Shown in pieces: positions 16,803 through 28,382 of a stretch of 64,000 bases of DNA. Location: contig CM075345.1 in NCBI GenBank assembly GCA_037693485.1, positions 82,466,001 through 82,530,000 of the forward strand, read 5' to 3'. Numbering within the stretch: position 1 is the stretch's first letter; each line of letters opens with the position of its first letter. The position numbers and the translations under genes are program-made. Source of the stretch: Kitagawia praeruptora. Its lineage: Eukaryota > Streptophyta > Magnoliopsida > Apiales > Apiaceae. The notes below the pieces were generated by a model. The model had not been told where the DNA came from. It made no database searches and was given only the letters and a program-made list of their open reading frames with translations.

Positions 16803-19800
16803 CTAATAGAGAAGAAGCACCAGTGACGGATCTTTCCGAGCCCACCTTTGGAATGAAGCACAGGAGAACAGCTTCTCCCGGACCGTGGCCTTAACAATCA
16901 GGCTAAGAGCAGTAGTTGGATGTCCAGGCCCTGAGTTGTGCACTCTATGGTTCCTCTCCTTCCATATATTGTAGATACAAGTTGTAAGATAAACCCCCGC
17001 TATCTTCTTCAACTTTCCAGAAAGGCCATATGAGAAGAAATCACCTTGCCGCCACCTCGTCCAATCAACATTAACACTGAAAGGAATTACGCTACTTAAC
17101 AGCCTAAAATACGGGTAGTTCATAAACAGATGGCCTATAGTTTCTATCCCATTCCCACAAAGTACACAACTAGGGTCCACCTCCATACCAAAGGAAATCA
17201 TGCGATCTCTAGTAAGTAACCTGTTCCGAATAGCAAGCCAAGTAATGAATGCACACTTTGGGATATAGAAAGTGTTCCACACCATTTCTCCCCAGCATAC
17301 AGGTTGACCATTGTCCCGAATAGAAGCCCATATCGATGCCAGCTTAACCAATTTTGCCTGCTGACCATCCCAAGTAATACCATCATTCTCATGAATTTGC
17401 ACTTGGGTCACACGCCGTCTAACCTCAATGACATCCATGTGGTTGGATTGAGGAGGCCTCCAAACTCCATTGTGGAGATAAGTGCTAATGGGAGCCAGGC
17501 CAGTAGACTCAGCATTTGATATAACAAAAGGCGAGATAAAAGCTAGAGGCTTCTTATGAGCCCAAGGATCCTGCCAGAAGAGAAACCTAGAAGAACGGCC
17601 CACCCTATATCCAACGAGAGGCAAGGCTTGTTGTCTAGCATTGAGAATCTTTCGAGAAACCCAACAGCATTTATAGGGCATGGCAGCAGTCCAGAAAGCT
17701 TTATTACGGAGCAACACATTATGAAACCAGGCAATCCAAAGAGAATCACGAGTGGGTTGGAGCAGGCGCCAAAGCTGATGCAAGACAGCTGCTTGGTTTC
17801 ATTCGAAAATATTTTTGATCCCCAACCTCCCTCCGTTTTCGGTTTGCAACAATCCTCCCAACTGACCTTGTAATGACACCTCCCTGATTCCTTGTAGAAC
17901 CCTCCCCATAAGAATTTAAACAAGAGTCTATTGATCACCTTTAGGACTGACTTGGGAAGGAAAATGTACATGCTCCAATATCCCACAATACTAACCATGA
18001 TAGCTTTGATGAGCAGTAAGCGACCAGCAAAGTTTAAAAACCTCACCATCCAGGATTCCACACGCTTGCATAACTTTGCCACTAGGGTATTGCAATCCAT
18101 GCTGTTGAGTTTGCCAGTGATAAGAGGAAGACCCTGATAGGAGACTGGAAGAGTGCCTCTCTGAAAACCTGTTACCATTAAAATGTCCTGAGCAACATCA
18201 GGTCTCACATTTCCAAAAAAATAGACCGATTTGGCTTGGTTTGGGACCAAGTTAGAGAGGCCCGAAAACTGATGAATCCCTTCCATGAGTTTCGAAACCG
18301 ATCGAGCATCCCCATGACAGAACAAAAATACATCATCTGCAAATATGATATGATGCAGATTCACCTCCTTAGTTCTCCAATGAAATTTGAAATTCGTGCC
18401 TACAACTGACTTGTTAAGGCAGGCAGTGAGAGCTTCCATGGCCATAACAAAGATGTAAGGAGAGAGGGGGTCCCCTTGCCTTAACCCCGACTCCCCTTGA
18501 AAGAATCCCTCTAAACTTCCATTCAGCTTCACTGAGAACATAGTTGTAGAGATGCAAACTCTAACCCAGTCAATAAATTTATGAGGAAGGCCCATCCGTT
18601 CCATAACCGTAAAGACAAAACTCCAATTTAGCGAGTCAAAAGCTTTATGAATGTCAAGTTTTATAGCACAACGGGGCGGCCCATCATTTCGGTTAAATCC
18701 CTTACATAAAGCTTGGGCCAAGAAGATGCTATCACCAATTGACCTTCCTGCTACAAAAGCAGTTTGGTGCTTGGAAATCAATGAAGGCATAACAGACTTC
18801 AACCTTGCCGCTAACATCTTAGAAATGCACTTATAAAGAACATTGCAACATGAGATAGGCCGAAAGTGCTGCATTTGAGAAGGGTTTTCCTGCTTTGGGA
18901 CCAAACAAATCGAGGCCGCATTAATAATTCTAGGCATAGCAAGAGAATCAAAGAAATAAAGGATACCTCTTGTTACATCAGGCCCCACAATGTGCCAAGT
19001 AGCTAGGTAGAATTCCACCGTAAACCCATCAGGTCCTGGACTCTTGTTTTTCCCCATTCTTTTCAAAGTATTCAGAATATCACTCTCTCTAAACGGGGCG
19101 GTAAGCAGCGTCGATTGGGCCTCGTTTACTACCGGCAAGGAAATGTCTTCAGGGAATTGAGTAACCTCCCCTCTATTGCCCAACAATTTTTTGTAATAGT
19201 CAACAGCCACCTTAGACATATCCGCGTGGTCTGTGACTATCTCACCATTCTGAGTCTGTAAGGATAGGATTTTGTTAACATTCCATCTTCCTCTGCATGC
19301 ATTAAAGAAATACCTGTTATTACTATCCCCACTCTTCAACCACTGAACTCTGGACTTTTGCTTCAAAAACACTCTTCCAAATGAAGGGCTTTAGAATAGG
19401 CATCCATGAGTTTACGCTCTTCCTCAAAATAAGCAGGGGAAGGAGAAGGAGGAATGCCATTCTGGAATGCCAACAAATCGTTTCTTGTATTCTTGACCAT
19501 CTGTTGCAAATCTCCCAGAGATCTATTAAGCCCCTTAATCGCCACTTTTACCCTTTTAAGCTTCGAAGAGAGCACCTGCCATGGATTTCCCAGGTCTGAA
19601 TAAGACCAAGCAGTCTCAACCACCGAAAGAAAAGTAGGGTTTTCAATAAGGTGGTTGAAAAATTGAAAAGGTTTTGGGACCTTAGGCCGGTCCATCCCCA
19701 GAAACGTTAGCGCCGGGCAATGATCTGATAACCCTCTAGCACAGAAATCAGTATAAGAACAGGGAAACCTATTGTGCCACTCAGCATTAACTAGGACACG

Positions 19801-19828
19801 ATCCAGTTTCCTAAACTTCGGATGATGA
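16803..19828 (-). pseudogene. LINE H ORF2: end of endonuclease, RT and zf-RVT (two frameshifts)
   Basis: Reads LDRVLVN, SDHCPALTFL (end of endonuclease), then the linker and a full RT: KNKSPGPDGFTVEFY, KLDIHKAFDSLNW, SGLRQGDPLSPYIF, catalytic FADDVFLF (near 18325-18345), LPLITGKL, then zf-RVT CVLCG-x5-GHLF. One A is missing near 19370 and one C near 17825 compared with LINE C, so the frame breaks twice. Otherwise the catalytic residues are intact. Confidence 0.92.
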
Positions 19829-19995
19829 GAGAGTAACAACATAGACAAAAAATGAGAGTCGTCTAACTTTCTCTCTACCTTCTCTCTTTCTCTCTCTAAA
19901 CTCAAATCACTTTCTTCATCAGATCAAATCAGCCATCCGAATTCCTTTCCTCCCCATTCCTCCTAACTCTATCTATAAATTTCTTTTCTGTTTTC

Positions 19996-22077
19996 ATGTC
20001 CCATAAAAGGGTTTCCTTCATGGATGTCTCCACAATGGCGGCTGATGTCACCGATAGTGTGAAACTAACTCAGATGGAGTTAGAACCGGCAGTGACCCCG
20101 AAAAGGGTTTCATTTGCAGTTGATTTAGTATCGATTATACCATCTGTTGGCCCCTGTTCCAGGAATGTTTTGGGAATTGAGGCTGATGCAAACCCTAGAC
20201 TGGCTGTATCTAGTGGTGACATGAAGGGGAGCATAGGTGGGAACACATGTGTTGTCGAGGGACCTAGATCTGGGACTGCTATGCGCACTTGTAGTCTGGT
20301 CAAGCACCAAGCGATTGATGGTAAGTTTTCCTCCCAAAAGGATAATGTTAGACCTATTGAATTCGGTGTAGATTCTCTTTTTGAGTTATCTGATTCTTGG
20401 AATTCTAGATCTGTTAAGAATTGGGAGAATGTGGGGGAGGATTCCTCCGGTTTCTCATTGAGCCCTAGTAGGAATCTGGCTGGTAACTCCATCACGGGGT
20501 TGGGGATGGGCTCTAACCAGGGTGAGGGTCTTCTGCTTGACTCTCGAGAGTTCCACGAAAATGAAATTAATAATGTTTATGATGTTGGAATGCTGAAAGG
20601 AAACAGCACCAAAGATGCTACTGAGGCCCCTGGAAAGAAGGAGGCTCTTGGCTGTTTGAGCCCTATTTCTCCGGGGAATCTTAGCCATGTAAATGATGTA
20701 GATTCTGGCGATGAGGAAGTCATTTCAGGTATGGTGACGTCGCTTGTCCAAAAAATAGTGACTAATGCCTTCTGGGATAAGAATCCTACGAGTAATGAGC
20801 CAAATGTTGATTCTGATCATGAGGATCTGATCAGGGGATTGAACCTTTTTGCTTCCAAAGCTGTGGTTTCTCCTAAACCTAGTGCTCATTTGCCTTCTGG
20901 TGCTTTTAATGAGTTTAGAGACAGGAACCTACTTGTCTCGAATGGTCCTGTTGGTTCAGATGCTGCAAATTCCAAGGCTGGAGACTTGGACTGTGATAAG
21001 GTGGATGCTACCCAGTTTTTGATTAAGGCTAGGAACTATTTAAAAGTTCTTCAGATGTTTATTGAATTTATGGGGTATGAGGTCCCAGAGCTGAGCGCAA
21101 ATAGGGAACCCTTGGATAATTTGTCGGGTAAATTTCTGGTTGATCTATCTGAGTTTCTTCCGGATGGGGAACTTTGTGAGACTTTTAATAGTATTATCCA
21201 GTTGCAAGAATTTACGATAAACAACGGGATTGAGATACCGGCAGATGGCATTCCTTTGGATGTGTTTTTTCTTGATAATGGGGAACCTAGGGAAAGACTG
21301 GAGACTAAATTGGAGCATCGGGTGACGGGTGATGATTATTCTGCTAAGCCTGACAAGCACAGGTTAACATGGAAGGATGACTATGTATCTAATGAGAACC
21401 CAATGGGTGTGTGCTTATTTGATGGTTCTTCAAGGTTGGGTGTCCTTGGAAGAGGCCAGGGTGCTCCTGAGATAAAGGAGATTCTGTTAAAGGAAATTGA
21501 TCACGAGGTTGATGAGGCTTTTGAATTTTTGAAGGGGAAGGACCTGCACGATGACATCTCCGCTATGGTGATTGTCAGTACTGGGTCTGGTGTTGGTGCT
21601 ACTGATAAGACCATTCTGCATACGGGAAGGAATGGGGATGACATCCCGTGGGAGGAATTCCCAAATGTTAGCACCCTTCCCACTATTGATACCACGGATA
21701 CTTTTATGTTCAAAGATGTCACGGACAGGGGAACTCACAACTCTCCTATGCATAACTTAGGGGATATTAGTATGGAGTTCCATTTGGCGCAGAAATGTAC
21801 TGAGGTTGCGGGAGTGGCTTCTGAGACAGCTCCGATGGAAGTTGATGCTGAGGGTGTCAAGGACGAGATGAACAGAGACATGGTGGCCCCTGTTGTTGAG
21901 CAGGTGGAGGAGAACCTGAACGTTGATCATGCTAGTGACCGGATGGAGAAGGAGCAGGCTACCTTTCATCATGATATGAGAACGCTTAATAATGAGAAGG
22001 CCACGAAAGTTCGTTGGACCAAATCCAAGATCAAGCAATGGAGAGCAACCCGAGGTGGGCACTCCAGCAGGATTTAA
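19996..22077 (+). CDS. Element J protein, 693 aa, class I
   Basis: Intact frame from ATG (MSHKRVSF). KRVSF lies at 4-8 and 36-40, RSGTAMRTCSLVKH near 95 and DSLFELSDSWNSRS near 130. An acidic middle follows with NDVDSGDEEVISGMV. The helical units are YLKVLQMFIEFMGYEVPEL (about 345-365) and IIQLQEFTINNGIEIPADG (about 400-418). DDIPWEEFPNVSTLPT follows, and the C-terminus ends VRWTKSKIKQWRATRGGHS plus three residues. There is no RT, endonuclease or CCHC. The order of motifs is that of A, B and T, so this is a reference copy for class I. It may act as an RNA-binding or host-interaction factor for trans-mobilisation; this is inference. Confidence 0.8.
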   Translation: MSHKRVSFMDVSTMAADVTDSVKLTQMELEPAVTPKRVSFAVDLVSIIPSVGPCSRNVLGIEADANPRLAVSSGDMKGSIGGNTCVVEGPRSGTAMRTCSLVKHQAIDGKFSSQKDNVRPIEFGVDSLFELSDSWNSRSVKNWENVGEDSSGFSLSPSRNLAGNSITGLGMGSNQGEGLLLDSREFHENEINNVYDVGMLKGNSTKDATEAPGKKEALGCLSPISPGNLSHVNDVDSGDEEVISGMVTSLVQKIVTNAFWDKNPTSNEPNVDSDHEDLIRGLNLFASKAVVSPKPSAHLPSGAFNEFRDRNLLVSNGPVGSDAANSKAGDLDCDKVDATQFLIKARNYLKVLQMFIEFMGYEVPELSANREPLDNLSGKFLVDLSEFLPDGELCETFNSIIQLQEFTINNGIEIPADGIPLDVFFLDNGEPRERLETKLEHRVTGDDYSAKPDKHRLTWKDDYVSNENPMGVCLFDGSSRLGVLGRGQGAPEIKEILLKEIDHEVDEAFEFLKGKDLHDDISAMVIVSTGSGVGATDKTILHTGRNGDDIPWEEFPNVSTLPTIDTTDTFMFKDVTDRGTHNSPMHNLGDISMEFHLAQKCTEVAGVASETAPMEVDAEGVKDEMNRDMVAPVVEQVEENLNVDHASDRMEKEQATFHHDMRTLNNEKATKVRWTKSKIKQWRATRGGHSSRI

Positions 22078-22163
22078 TAATGGCTGCTTAATCCTCTGTT
22101 CTCTATTTCTCTTTTGTTGATTGCCAATTATTGGCTCTGTTTTAGTAGATAGTTGACTCTGTG

Positions 22164-22287
22164 GGGTATGCCCCTGATCGAACAAATTTCATTTGTAATG
22201 ACTGTTTGTTGTCTTCGCGGGGTATGCCCCTAGACGTGTTTATGCTGTTCCTTTGGTATAAAATCTTAATTAGCAAAAAAAAAAAAA
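22164..22287 (+). promoter_or_regulatory. Family 3' tail with duplicated hairpin (element J)
   Basis: Two copies of GGGGTATGCCCC (a 4-bp GGGG/CCCC stem with a TATG loop) are 55 bp apart. They are followed by CTAGA, a TTCCTTTGGTATAAA stretch, TTAATTAGCA and oligo-A. LINEs C, H, I, L and N and all non-autonomous copies with a 3' end share the single-hairpin version. The tail is the likely recognition site for the LINE RT. Confidence 0.7.
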
Positions 22288-22454
22288 AAACTTCGGATGA
22301 TGAACATTACAGTCCCACCATGTCAAGAAATTGCCAACACTTCGAAGATCAGAAATTCCCAAAGAGAGAATGAAATCTTTAAACTCTGTCATATCAGAGG
22401 TCCAGCTCTCATTACCACCTTGTTTCTCCGATAATCTAAGGCAAGTGTTAAAGT
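22288..22454 (-). pseudogene. LINE H ORF2: middle of endonuclease
   Basis: Reads CLRLSEKQGGNESWTSDMTE, then FKDFILSLGISDLRSVGNFL, then TWWDCNV. It lies between the insertions J (left) and I (right). It is in frame with 24936-25236 upstream and 19828 downstream once J and I are removed. Confidence 0.88.
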
Positions 22455-24770
22455 GTGGTTCACCAACTCCCTGCGGATTTGCATATTCCTAAGCTGAATG
22501 AAAATCAGGCTGGCCTTATTGATCGGCCATTCAGGGAGGCTGATGTGTTTACCACTTTTAAAAAGATGGGCAAGAACAAAAGTCCTGGTCCTGATGGTTT
22601 TTCGGTGGAGTTCTATTTGGCCACCTGGCACATTGTGGGCCCTGATGTCACAAGAGGTATTCTGTATTTCTTTGATTCCCTTGTTCTGCCTAAGATTATT
22701 AATGCTGCTTCAATTTGCCTGGTTCCAAAGCACCAAAACCCATCCCAGATGCAACACTTCCGCCACATCTCTTGTTGCAATGTGCTTTATAAGTGTATCT
22801 CTAAGATGATTACTGCTAGGCTCAAGGGGGTTATGCCCAGTTTAATTTCTCCAAACCAGTCTGCTTTTGTGGCCAAAAGGTCCATTGGTGATAACATTTT
22901 TCTGGCCCAAGCTCTTTGCAAAGGTTACAACCGGAATTCTGGTCAGGCTAGATGTGCAATCAAACTTGACATCCACAAGGCCTTTGACTCTTTGAATTGG
23001 AGTTTTATATTTCAAGTTCTTCACAAAATGGGATTCCCTCCAAGGTTTATTGATTGGGTTAAGGTGTGTATCACCTCCACGATGTTCTCTGTAAAGCTAA
23101 ATGGTAGTTTGGAGGGTTTTTTCAAGGGAAAATCGGGCTTGAGACAGGGAGACCCCATCTCTCCTTATCTTTTTGTGATGGCCATGGAAGTCAACCTGCA
23201 CCACATTATCTTTGCTGATGACGTTTTCCTATTCAGTCATGGTGATGAAACTTCTGTTGCTACTCTTATGGAGGGGGTTTCTATGTTCTCCAACTGTTCT
23301 AACCTGGTTCCTAGTATTGATAAGTCAGTGTGTTTTTTTGCGAATGTCAGAGAGAATGTGGTGGAGAATATCCTTCGGGCTACTAGCTTTCAAAGAGGCT
23401 CCCTTCCTATCACGTATCTAGGGTTGCCTCTCATTACTAGTAAACTAAATAGCAGGGACTGCTCCTCCTTGGTGGCCAAGCTTTGCAAGAGGGTGGAATC
23501 GTGGATGGTGAGATTTCTCAATTTTGCTGGCCGCTTGATGCTGATTAAAGCGATCATGGCTAGTATTGTTGGCTACTGGAGCATGTATATCTTTCTTCCC
23601 AAGGCTATTTTAAAGAAGATCAACAGTTTGTTTTTTAAATTCCTTTGGGGAGGATTCTATAGGGAATCGGGTAGGTGCCACTACAAAGTAGGCTGGGAAG
23701 ATTGTTGTAAACCTAAAAGTGAGGGGGGGTTGGGGATTAAAAACCTCTTCGAATGGAACCAGGCAGCTGTGTTACATCAGCTCTGGCGCCTGCTCCAACC
23801 CTCGACTGACTCTCTTTGGATTTCTTGGTTTCATAAGGTGCTGATTCGTAATAAGGGTTTCTGGACTGCAAAGATGCCGTACAGCTGTAGTTGGATTGCA
23901 AGGAAAATTTTTAATGCTAGGCCCCAGGCGATGAACTTTCTTAGTTTTGAAGTTGGAGTGAACTCTAATTTTCTTTTCTGGCATGATCCGTGGGCAAACA
24001 AAAAGCCACTGGCTCTTGTCTCTACTTCTGTGATCTCTACGGCTGAATCATCTAGTATGGTTAGTATTGGGAAGTATCTTAGCAATGGGGTGTGGCATCT
24101 CCCTCAATCAAATCACATGGATGTCATTGAAGTCAGAAATAGGGCTAGTATGGTACAACTACATGACAGGGATCGCATCACTTGGGATGGACTCCAGCCA
24201 AAGCTTGTCAAACTGGCATCTATTTGGGCCTCTATTCGTGACATGGGTCAACCTGCTGCTTGGAGCGACCTAGTGTGGAATTCTCTCAACATCCCAAAGT
24301 GCTCCCCCTTTGTCACTTGGCTTGCAGTTAGAGATAGGCTGCTCACTAAGGAGCGTATGGTCCTTTTTGGCATGAATGTTGATCCTGTGTGCACTCTTTG
24401 TGGAACAGAGGTTGAGTCAATTAGTCACCTGCTCACTACTTGTCCTTTTTCCTCCCTAGTAATTCGAGTCATTCCCTTTCCACTCCATGCGGATTGGGCT
24501 TGCTGGCAGCGGGGTGATTTCTTTAGATGTCCTCTTAATGCAAAGCTTAAGGCCATTGCGGGTACTTACCTGACGACATGTGTTTACAGTTTGTGGAAGG
24601 AGAGAAATTTCAGAAACCATAATGCTGGCCCAGGACATCCCTCTACCGTGCTCATTTCGAATGTAAAAACCATTGTGAAGGAAAAACTTTTTTCTTGTTA
24701 TTCCTTTAAAAAAATGGGCCCAAGAAGACTCAACCCTTGTTCTTATGCTGTTCTAGTTCATTTGCTGTAG
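22455..24770 (+). pseudogene. LINE fragment I: RT and zf-RVT part of ORF2
   Basis: A long frame reads KNKSPGPDGFSVEFY, CKGYNRNSGQARCAIKLD, SGLRQGDPISPYLF, catalytic FADDVFLFSHG, then zf-RVT CTLCGTEVESISHLL. Compared with C and H, about 23 residues are missing between FVMAME and VNLHHIIF. This in-frame loss sits immediately before the catalytic motif and probably inactivates RT. The C-terminus is shifted (KKMGPRRLN instead of KKWAREDST in fragment AA). There is no start codon of its own because the copy is truncated. Confidence 0.9.
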
Positions 24771-24935
24771 TTGTTATTCTTCCAGGTCTTGTGGATCGTG
24801 GTTTGTAGTTAGTGTGGATTGCTAGTTTATCTAGCATTATTGTTGTTCCGTTAGGTAGATGGTTTTCAAATCGCGGGGTATGTCCCTAGAGTTGTAATCA
24901 TTTTCCTATGGTATAAATTTTAATTAGCAAAAAAA
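22455..24935 (+). mobile_element. LINE fragment I: 5'-truncated LINE in LINE H
   Basis: Target duplication AAGTGTTAAAGT at 22443-22454 and 24936-24947. It begins in the linker before RT, so endonuclease and ORF1 are absent. The 3' tail has a one-mismatch hairpin GGGGTATGTCCC (24875-24886) and oligo-A to 24935. It has the sense orientation opposite to its host LINE H. Confidence 0.93.
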
Positions 24936-25236
24936 AAGTGTTAAAGTCTCCAGAAATGACCCAAGGATTATTAGAAAGACCTCGAGATACATTATTTAAC
25001 TCAGACCAAAATCTTCTCCGATCGGTGTCCCCATTATATCCATAAATAAACGAAGCCACAAAACTCAAACTCGAAGGCAGGCAAGTAAGCGAACAAGTGA
25101 TATGCTGAGCAGAGGTGGCAATCACCACAACTTTCCAAAAATCTGGGTTCCACCCAAGCCAAATACGGCCACCCGCATGGTGATCATAGTTAAAACACCA
25201 CTCAAAACGCGGGTTAATCTCCTTGGAGATAATCTT
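24936..25236 (-). pseudogene. LINE H ORF2: central endonuclease segment
   Basis: Reads NPRFEWCFNYDHHAGGRIWL, VVVIATSAQHITCS, FIYGYNGDTDRRRFW and WVISGDFNT (catalytic Asp/Asn box). It is cut on the right by element F (target duplication TCCTTGGAGATAATCTT at 25220-25236 and 34263-34279) and on the left by fragment I. Confidence 0.9.
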
Positions 25237-25399
25237 TTTTTTTTTGATAATTAAAATTTTATACCATAGGAAAATGATTACATCTCTAGGGGCATACCCC
25301 GCGATTAGAAAACCATCTACCTAACGGAACAACATGGAAAAAACACAACAATAATGCTAGATAACTAGCAATCAACTGAAAATCCAAACAAATAAACAA

Positions 25400-25434
25400 C
25401 TAAGTTACACACATTCTGACTAAAATACCACTAG
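25400..25434 (-). pseudogene. Element F protein, last codons
   Basis: Reads SSGILVRMCVT and stops with TAG at 25400-25402. It joins in frame to the GTGACGGTT end of 28610-29237 when G and one duplication copy are removed. Confidence 0.65.
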
Positions 25435-25489
25435 AAGTGGTCCCTCCACAAAAAAACTTCATTTTGGACATAATGTCTGGATAGAGAAA

Positions 25490-25679
25490 ATGAGAGTCGA
25501 CTTTCTCTCTAACTTCTCTCTAACCTCTCTCTAAAAACCCTAACTAGCCGCCTAAATTTTAACCAGATCTAAACCCTTATCCATCAAATCCTACCAATTC
25601 TCCTTCGCTATTTCATTCTTTCTTTCCTTCTCCTCCCTAAACACTCAAATTTCTTATATTTACTATATATTTATTTCTA
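25490..25679 (+). promoter_or_regulatory. Family 5' leader / internal promoter region (element G, representative)
   Basis: The order is ATGAGAGTCG, repeated CTTCTCTCTAAC, AAAAACCCTAACTAGCCGCC (telo-box plus GCCGCC), CAGATCTA, a CT-rich block, and CACTCAAATTTCTTATATTTA just before the ORF. Q (41448-41631), O, E, K, A and J, and the minus-strand LINEs C and N, share this order. It is probably the pol II promoter and leader carried within each full-length copy; the first 9 bases ATGAGAGTC also form a short upstream reading frame. Confidence 0.6.
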
Positions 25680-28382
25680 ATGGGTTTGTTTTCGGAATCT
25701 GTTGTTGGGATGAGGTCTCCTCTTGGTTCGGAGACTCTTTGGCTGATGTCTAGTCGTTCCCTTCTGTTAGATGGGGAGGATGTCAAGGGATGCTGTCCTA
25801 ATTTCCTTAAAAGTGACACCTTTGGTGATGATTTGTCTTTGGACAATTTTCATTTAAAGTTGACCCCTACTGGGGTGGTTCGCACATCAGGTGTGAGTGT
25901 GTGGAACCTTTTTATGGGTCTTAATCCTTGGGATTGGATCTCGGTGTATTGCAAAGCCTATGGAAGTATTGCGACTGAAGGTCTCATTGTGTGGGTTTCT
26001 ATTGGTTGTGGTGCTAGGTGTATGGGTGTGGGGTATTCTGCACAGTTCAACGGTGGTTATGATATGCCCTTCCAGTTATTTCTCCAGCGGAGCGACTTGT
26101 TCTTCTCTCAAGATGAGCAAAGAAGAGTTAAAAGGTCTAGTTTCGATCTGTTTTGGGCCAAGCTATATCTGTTGATGTTGGAAAGAGCTTGTTTTCAACC
26201 AACATATCGAAAAGGCACTACTAAGGGGGTGCTTGGAGATGTTGGGTTATGCCTCTCAAAGGGCTTGTCATTGTGTCAAATGGCATTTCTTTGTTTGATG
26301 GTTCGACCTATAGTTGTTGGATTGTTCGGAGATGTTGGATTGTACGGAAATTTTTTCTCTAAACGGAGTCAGCCCATCTTGATGGCGGATGGTCTTGCGG
26401 AAGCGTACCATCTGTTTGATGGAAAGTCTTACCAAATTTCTCTGGAACTGGGTACAGTTTTACAAGAGCCTGATGTAATATTTGACCAAGAATATTTAAG
26501 GAAGAAGTTAGAAGTGGTTCTCTTTTTGGGTGCTATACCCAAGGCTTGGTGGACCGACTTGGATTCCATTTCGAGTGAGAAATGGGTCCTACTGTTGTCA
26601 TATTTGTGCGGTTTGTCTAAGGGTCCTCCTTTTCATGATGTTCATTGCAGCGTCACTCCTAAACAGTTATGCACAGGATGTGCTAATTGTGCAAGGGAGC
26701 ACCAGTTCTTTTGCTCTGGATGTTTCGTACATCAAGATGGTATGCTAATAGAAGGGAGCAACTCTACTGTTAAGTCGATGGGAGCAGCTCGGGGAAGGAA
26801 TTCAAGGAATGCTGTTTTTGGTTATTTGAGGTGTGACGAATGGTTTCACCGAGATTTTTTAAACTCTCTCAAGTTTTCCAAGGGCTTTATCACTGATGGA
26901 CTGGCGCACATCTATGGTATTGGTGCCAAGGATTGTTGGTCGCTGGAAATGACAGGGGCAATGCATGATGTTGCATATAATTTGGCGCTGCTTAATGATC
27001 GGGTAGTGGGATACTTTATCTGCAAGGTGCTGTTTGTTTTTCTTTTGAGACAGATTACAGGATGTATTGTCTTTGTGTTTAATGATTTGGATGGGCAACT
27101 TCAGTGGGCTAACCTTAGTGTTAGTCGCTTCACAAGAGTAATTGACTGGCTCCTAGTAAAAACGGAGCGCATCAGTGTGGGAATTAAAAGTAAAGGCGTT
27201 GAGATAAGGAAAATCTGGCAGGTGCTTTGTATACTAATTGTTACGAATCTTTTCAAGATTCACAAAGGTTATTTGGAGGGGGCTCTGAAATAAAAGGAGA
27301 GGGCTGGTTATTTATATGCTGGTGAAGACGAGGTTCTTGTAAGGAGAAGTATAATAGAAGTGCGGTTGGGCATTATTTCTCGTGCCCCCATGATGTTCGA
27401 GGGTTTGCCTCATCTAAGGTTCACCTATTCGGTTACGAGGTTGGGCGGTTGTAGAGCAATTCTCACCTTTAGAGAAGTCGCTGTGTGTGAGGATGATCAT
27501 TGTCAGATGGAGCGAACAAGGAATTATGATCGTGTGGGGGCAAGTATCGTCGTGAACTATGGTGGAAGAGGGAGGATTTGCATACTGGTTAAGGTTTTGC
27601 CAGGGATGTTGACTGTCATGGGTGATTTCAGGGGTGAGTTCAGGGAGTGTGACTTACACTTTATTATAGCTGGAAGGAAAACCCATGCTAGGGTTTCTTT
27701 GTATGATGCTGTAATCAGCAACAGGCTTGTTGCTTGTTGGATGTCCATAAGCAGGTGTGGTGATGTGCGCAGTGAATCTAGTGCTTCGGTGATAGTGGCT
27801 GCGATTTATGCAATGGCTGCCAAGCCAAGTAGTTTGATGATGGAGTTGTTACATGTTAAGGGCAGACTCGGCAATGCTCTAATGGAACAGGTGATTTACG
27901 CTATACGATGGGTAATCGAATTTGTGGGTCTGATTAGGGTCAGAAGACCTGTTGTTTTGGTGATTGTGAGGTTCGCAAGGATTGGAGCCTTTGCTACGGA
28001 ATTGACTCATGGCCCACCTGGTGGAACTTATGTTGGTTGTTATAGGGTACAATTCAATGATGTAGGGGACTATGAATTTAGTCTCTTGGTTTTCAGGATG
28101 CGTAAGTTGTTTGCTGGGGTTGTGTGCAACTTTATTGCTCATATTGTAGTGCTGAGCATTTTGAATGATGTGGACACTACATCTTATTGCTGTTTTCTTG
28201 GGTGGAACCGTGCGAAGTCGGTTGGGGATAATATGGATGTAGTGCAGTTCAGGTTTCTTGATGCCAAACTGATGGCATGGATCAATGCTACTAGGAGAGT
28301 GCGAGATAGAATGCTTCTTGGGCACAGGTTGCCACTGATGTTCGCATGGAGATCAAGGCCGGTTTGGCCTCTTATTTCATGA
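25680..28382 (+). pseudogene. Element G protein, 900-codon ORF with one TAA
   Basis: The ATG at 25680 gives MGLFSESVVGMRSPLG. The frame is open to TAA at 27291-27293, and the same frame continues without another stop to 28382, so one substitution splits a single gene. The protein is hydrophobic and unrecognised. A Cys cluster CTGCANCAREHQFFCSGC near residue 330 could bind zinc. The second half contains SASVIVAAIYAMAAKPSSL and a Cys/aromatic-rich end. There is no RT, endonuclease or KRVSF motif. G is the longest class II frame here and the best sequence for family comparison. Confidence 0.7.

Larger units (their letters stand above)
19829..22287 (+). mobile_element. Element J: intact class I non-autonomous element
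   Basis: Target duplication AAACTTCGGATGATGA at 19813-19828 and 22288-22303. The conserved start ATGAGAGTCG is at 19852, after 23 extra bases. The tail carries two hairpins, GGGGTATGCCCC at 22164-22175 and again at 22219-22230, then TTAGCA(n). A near-identical 5'-truncated copy (J2) lies at 58681-60755. Confidence 0.95.

Noticed and set aside
26665..26740. Cys cluster in element G as a confirmed zinc finger
   Set aside because: Spacing fits no finger class I know and is not seen in the other class II proteins; reported only as a possibility.
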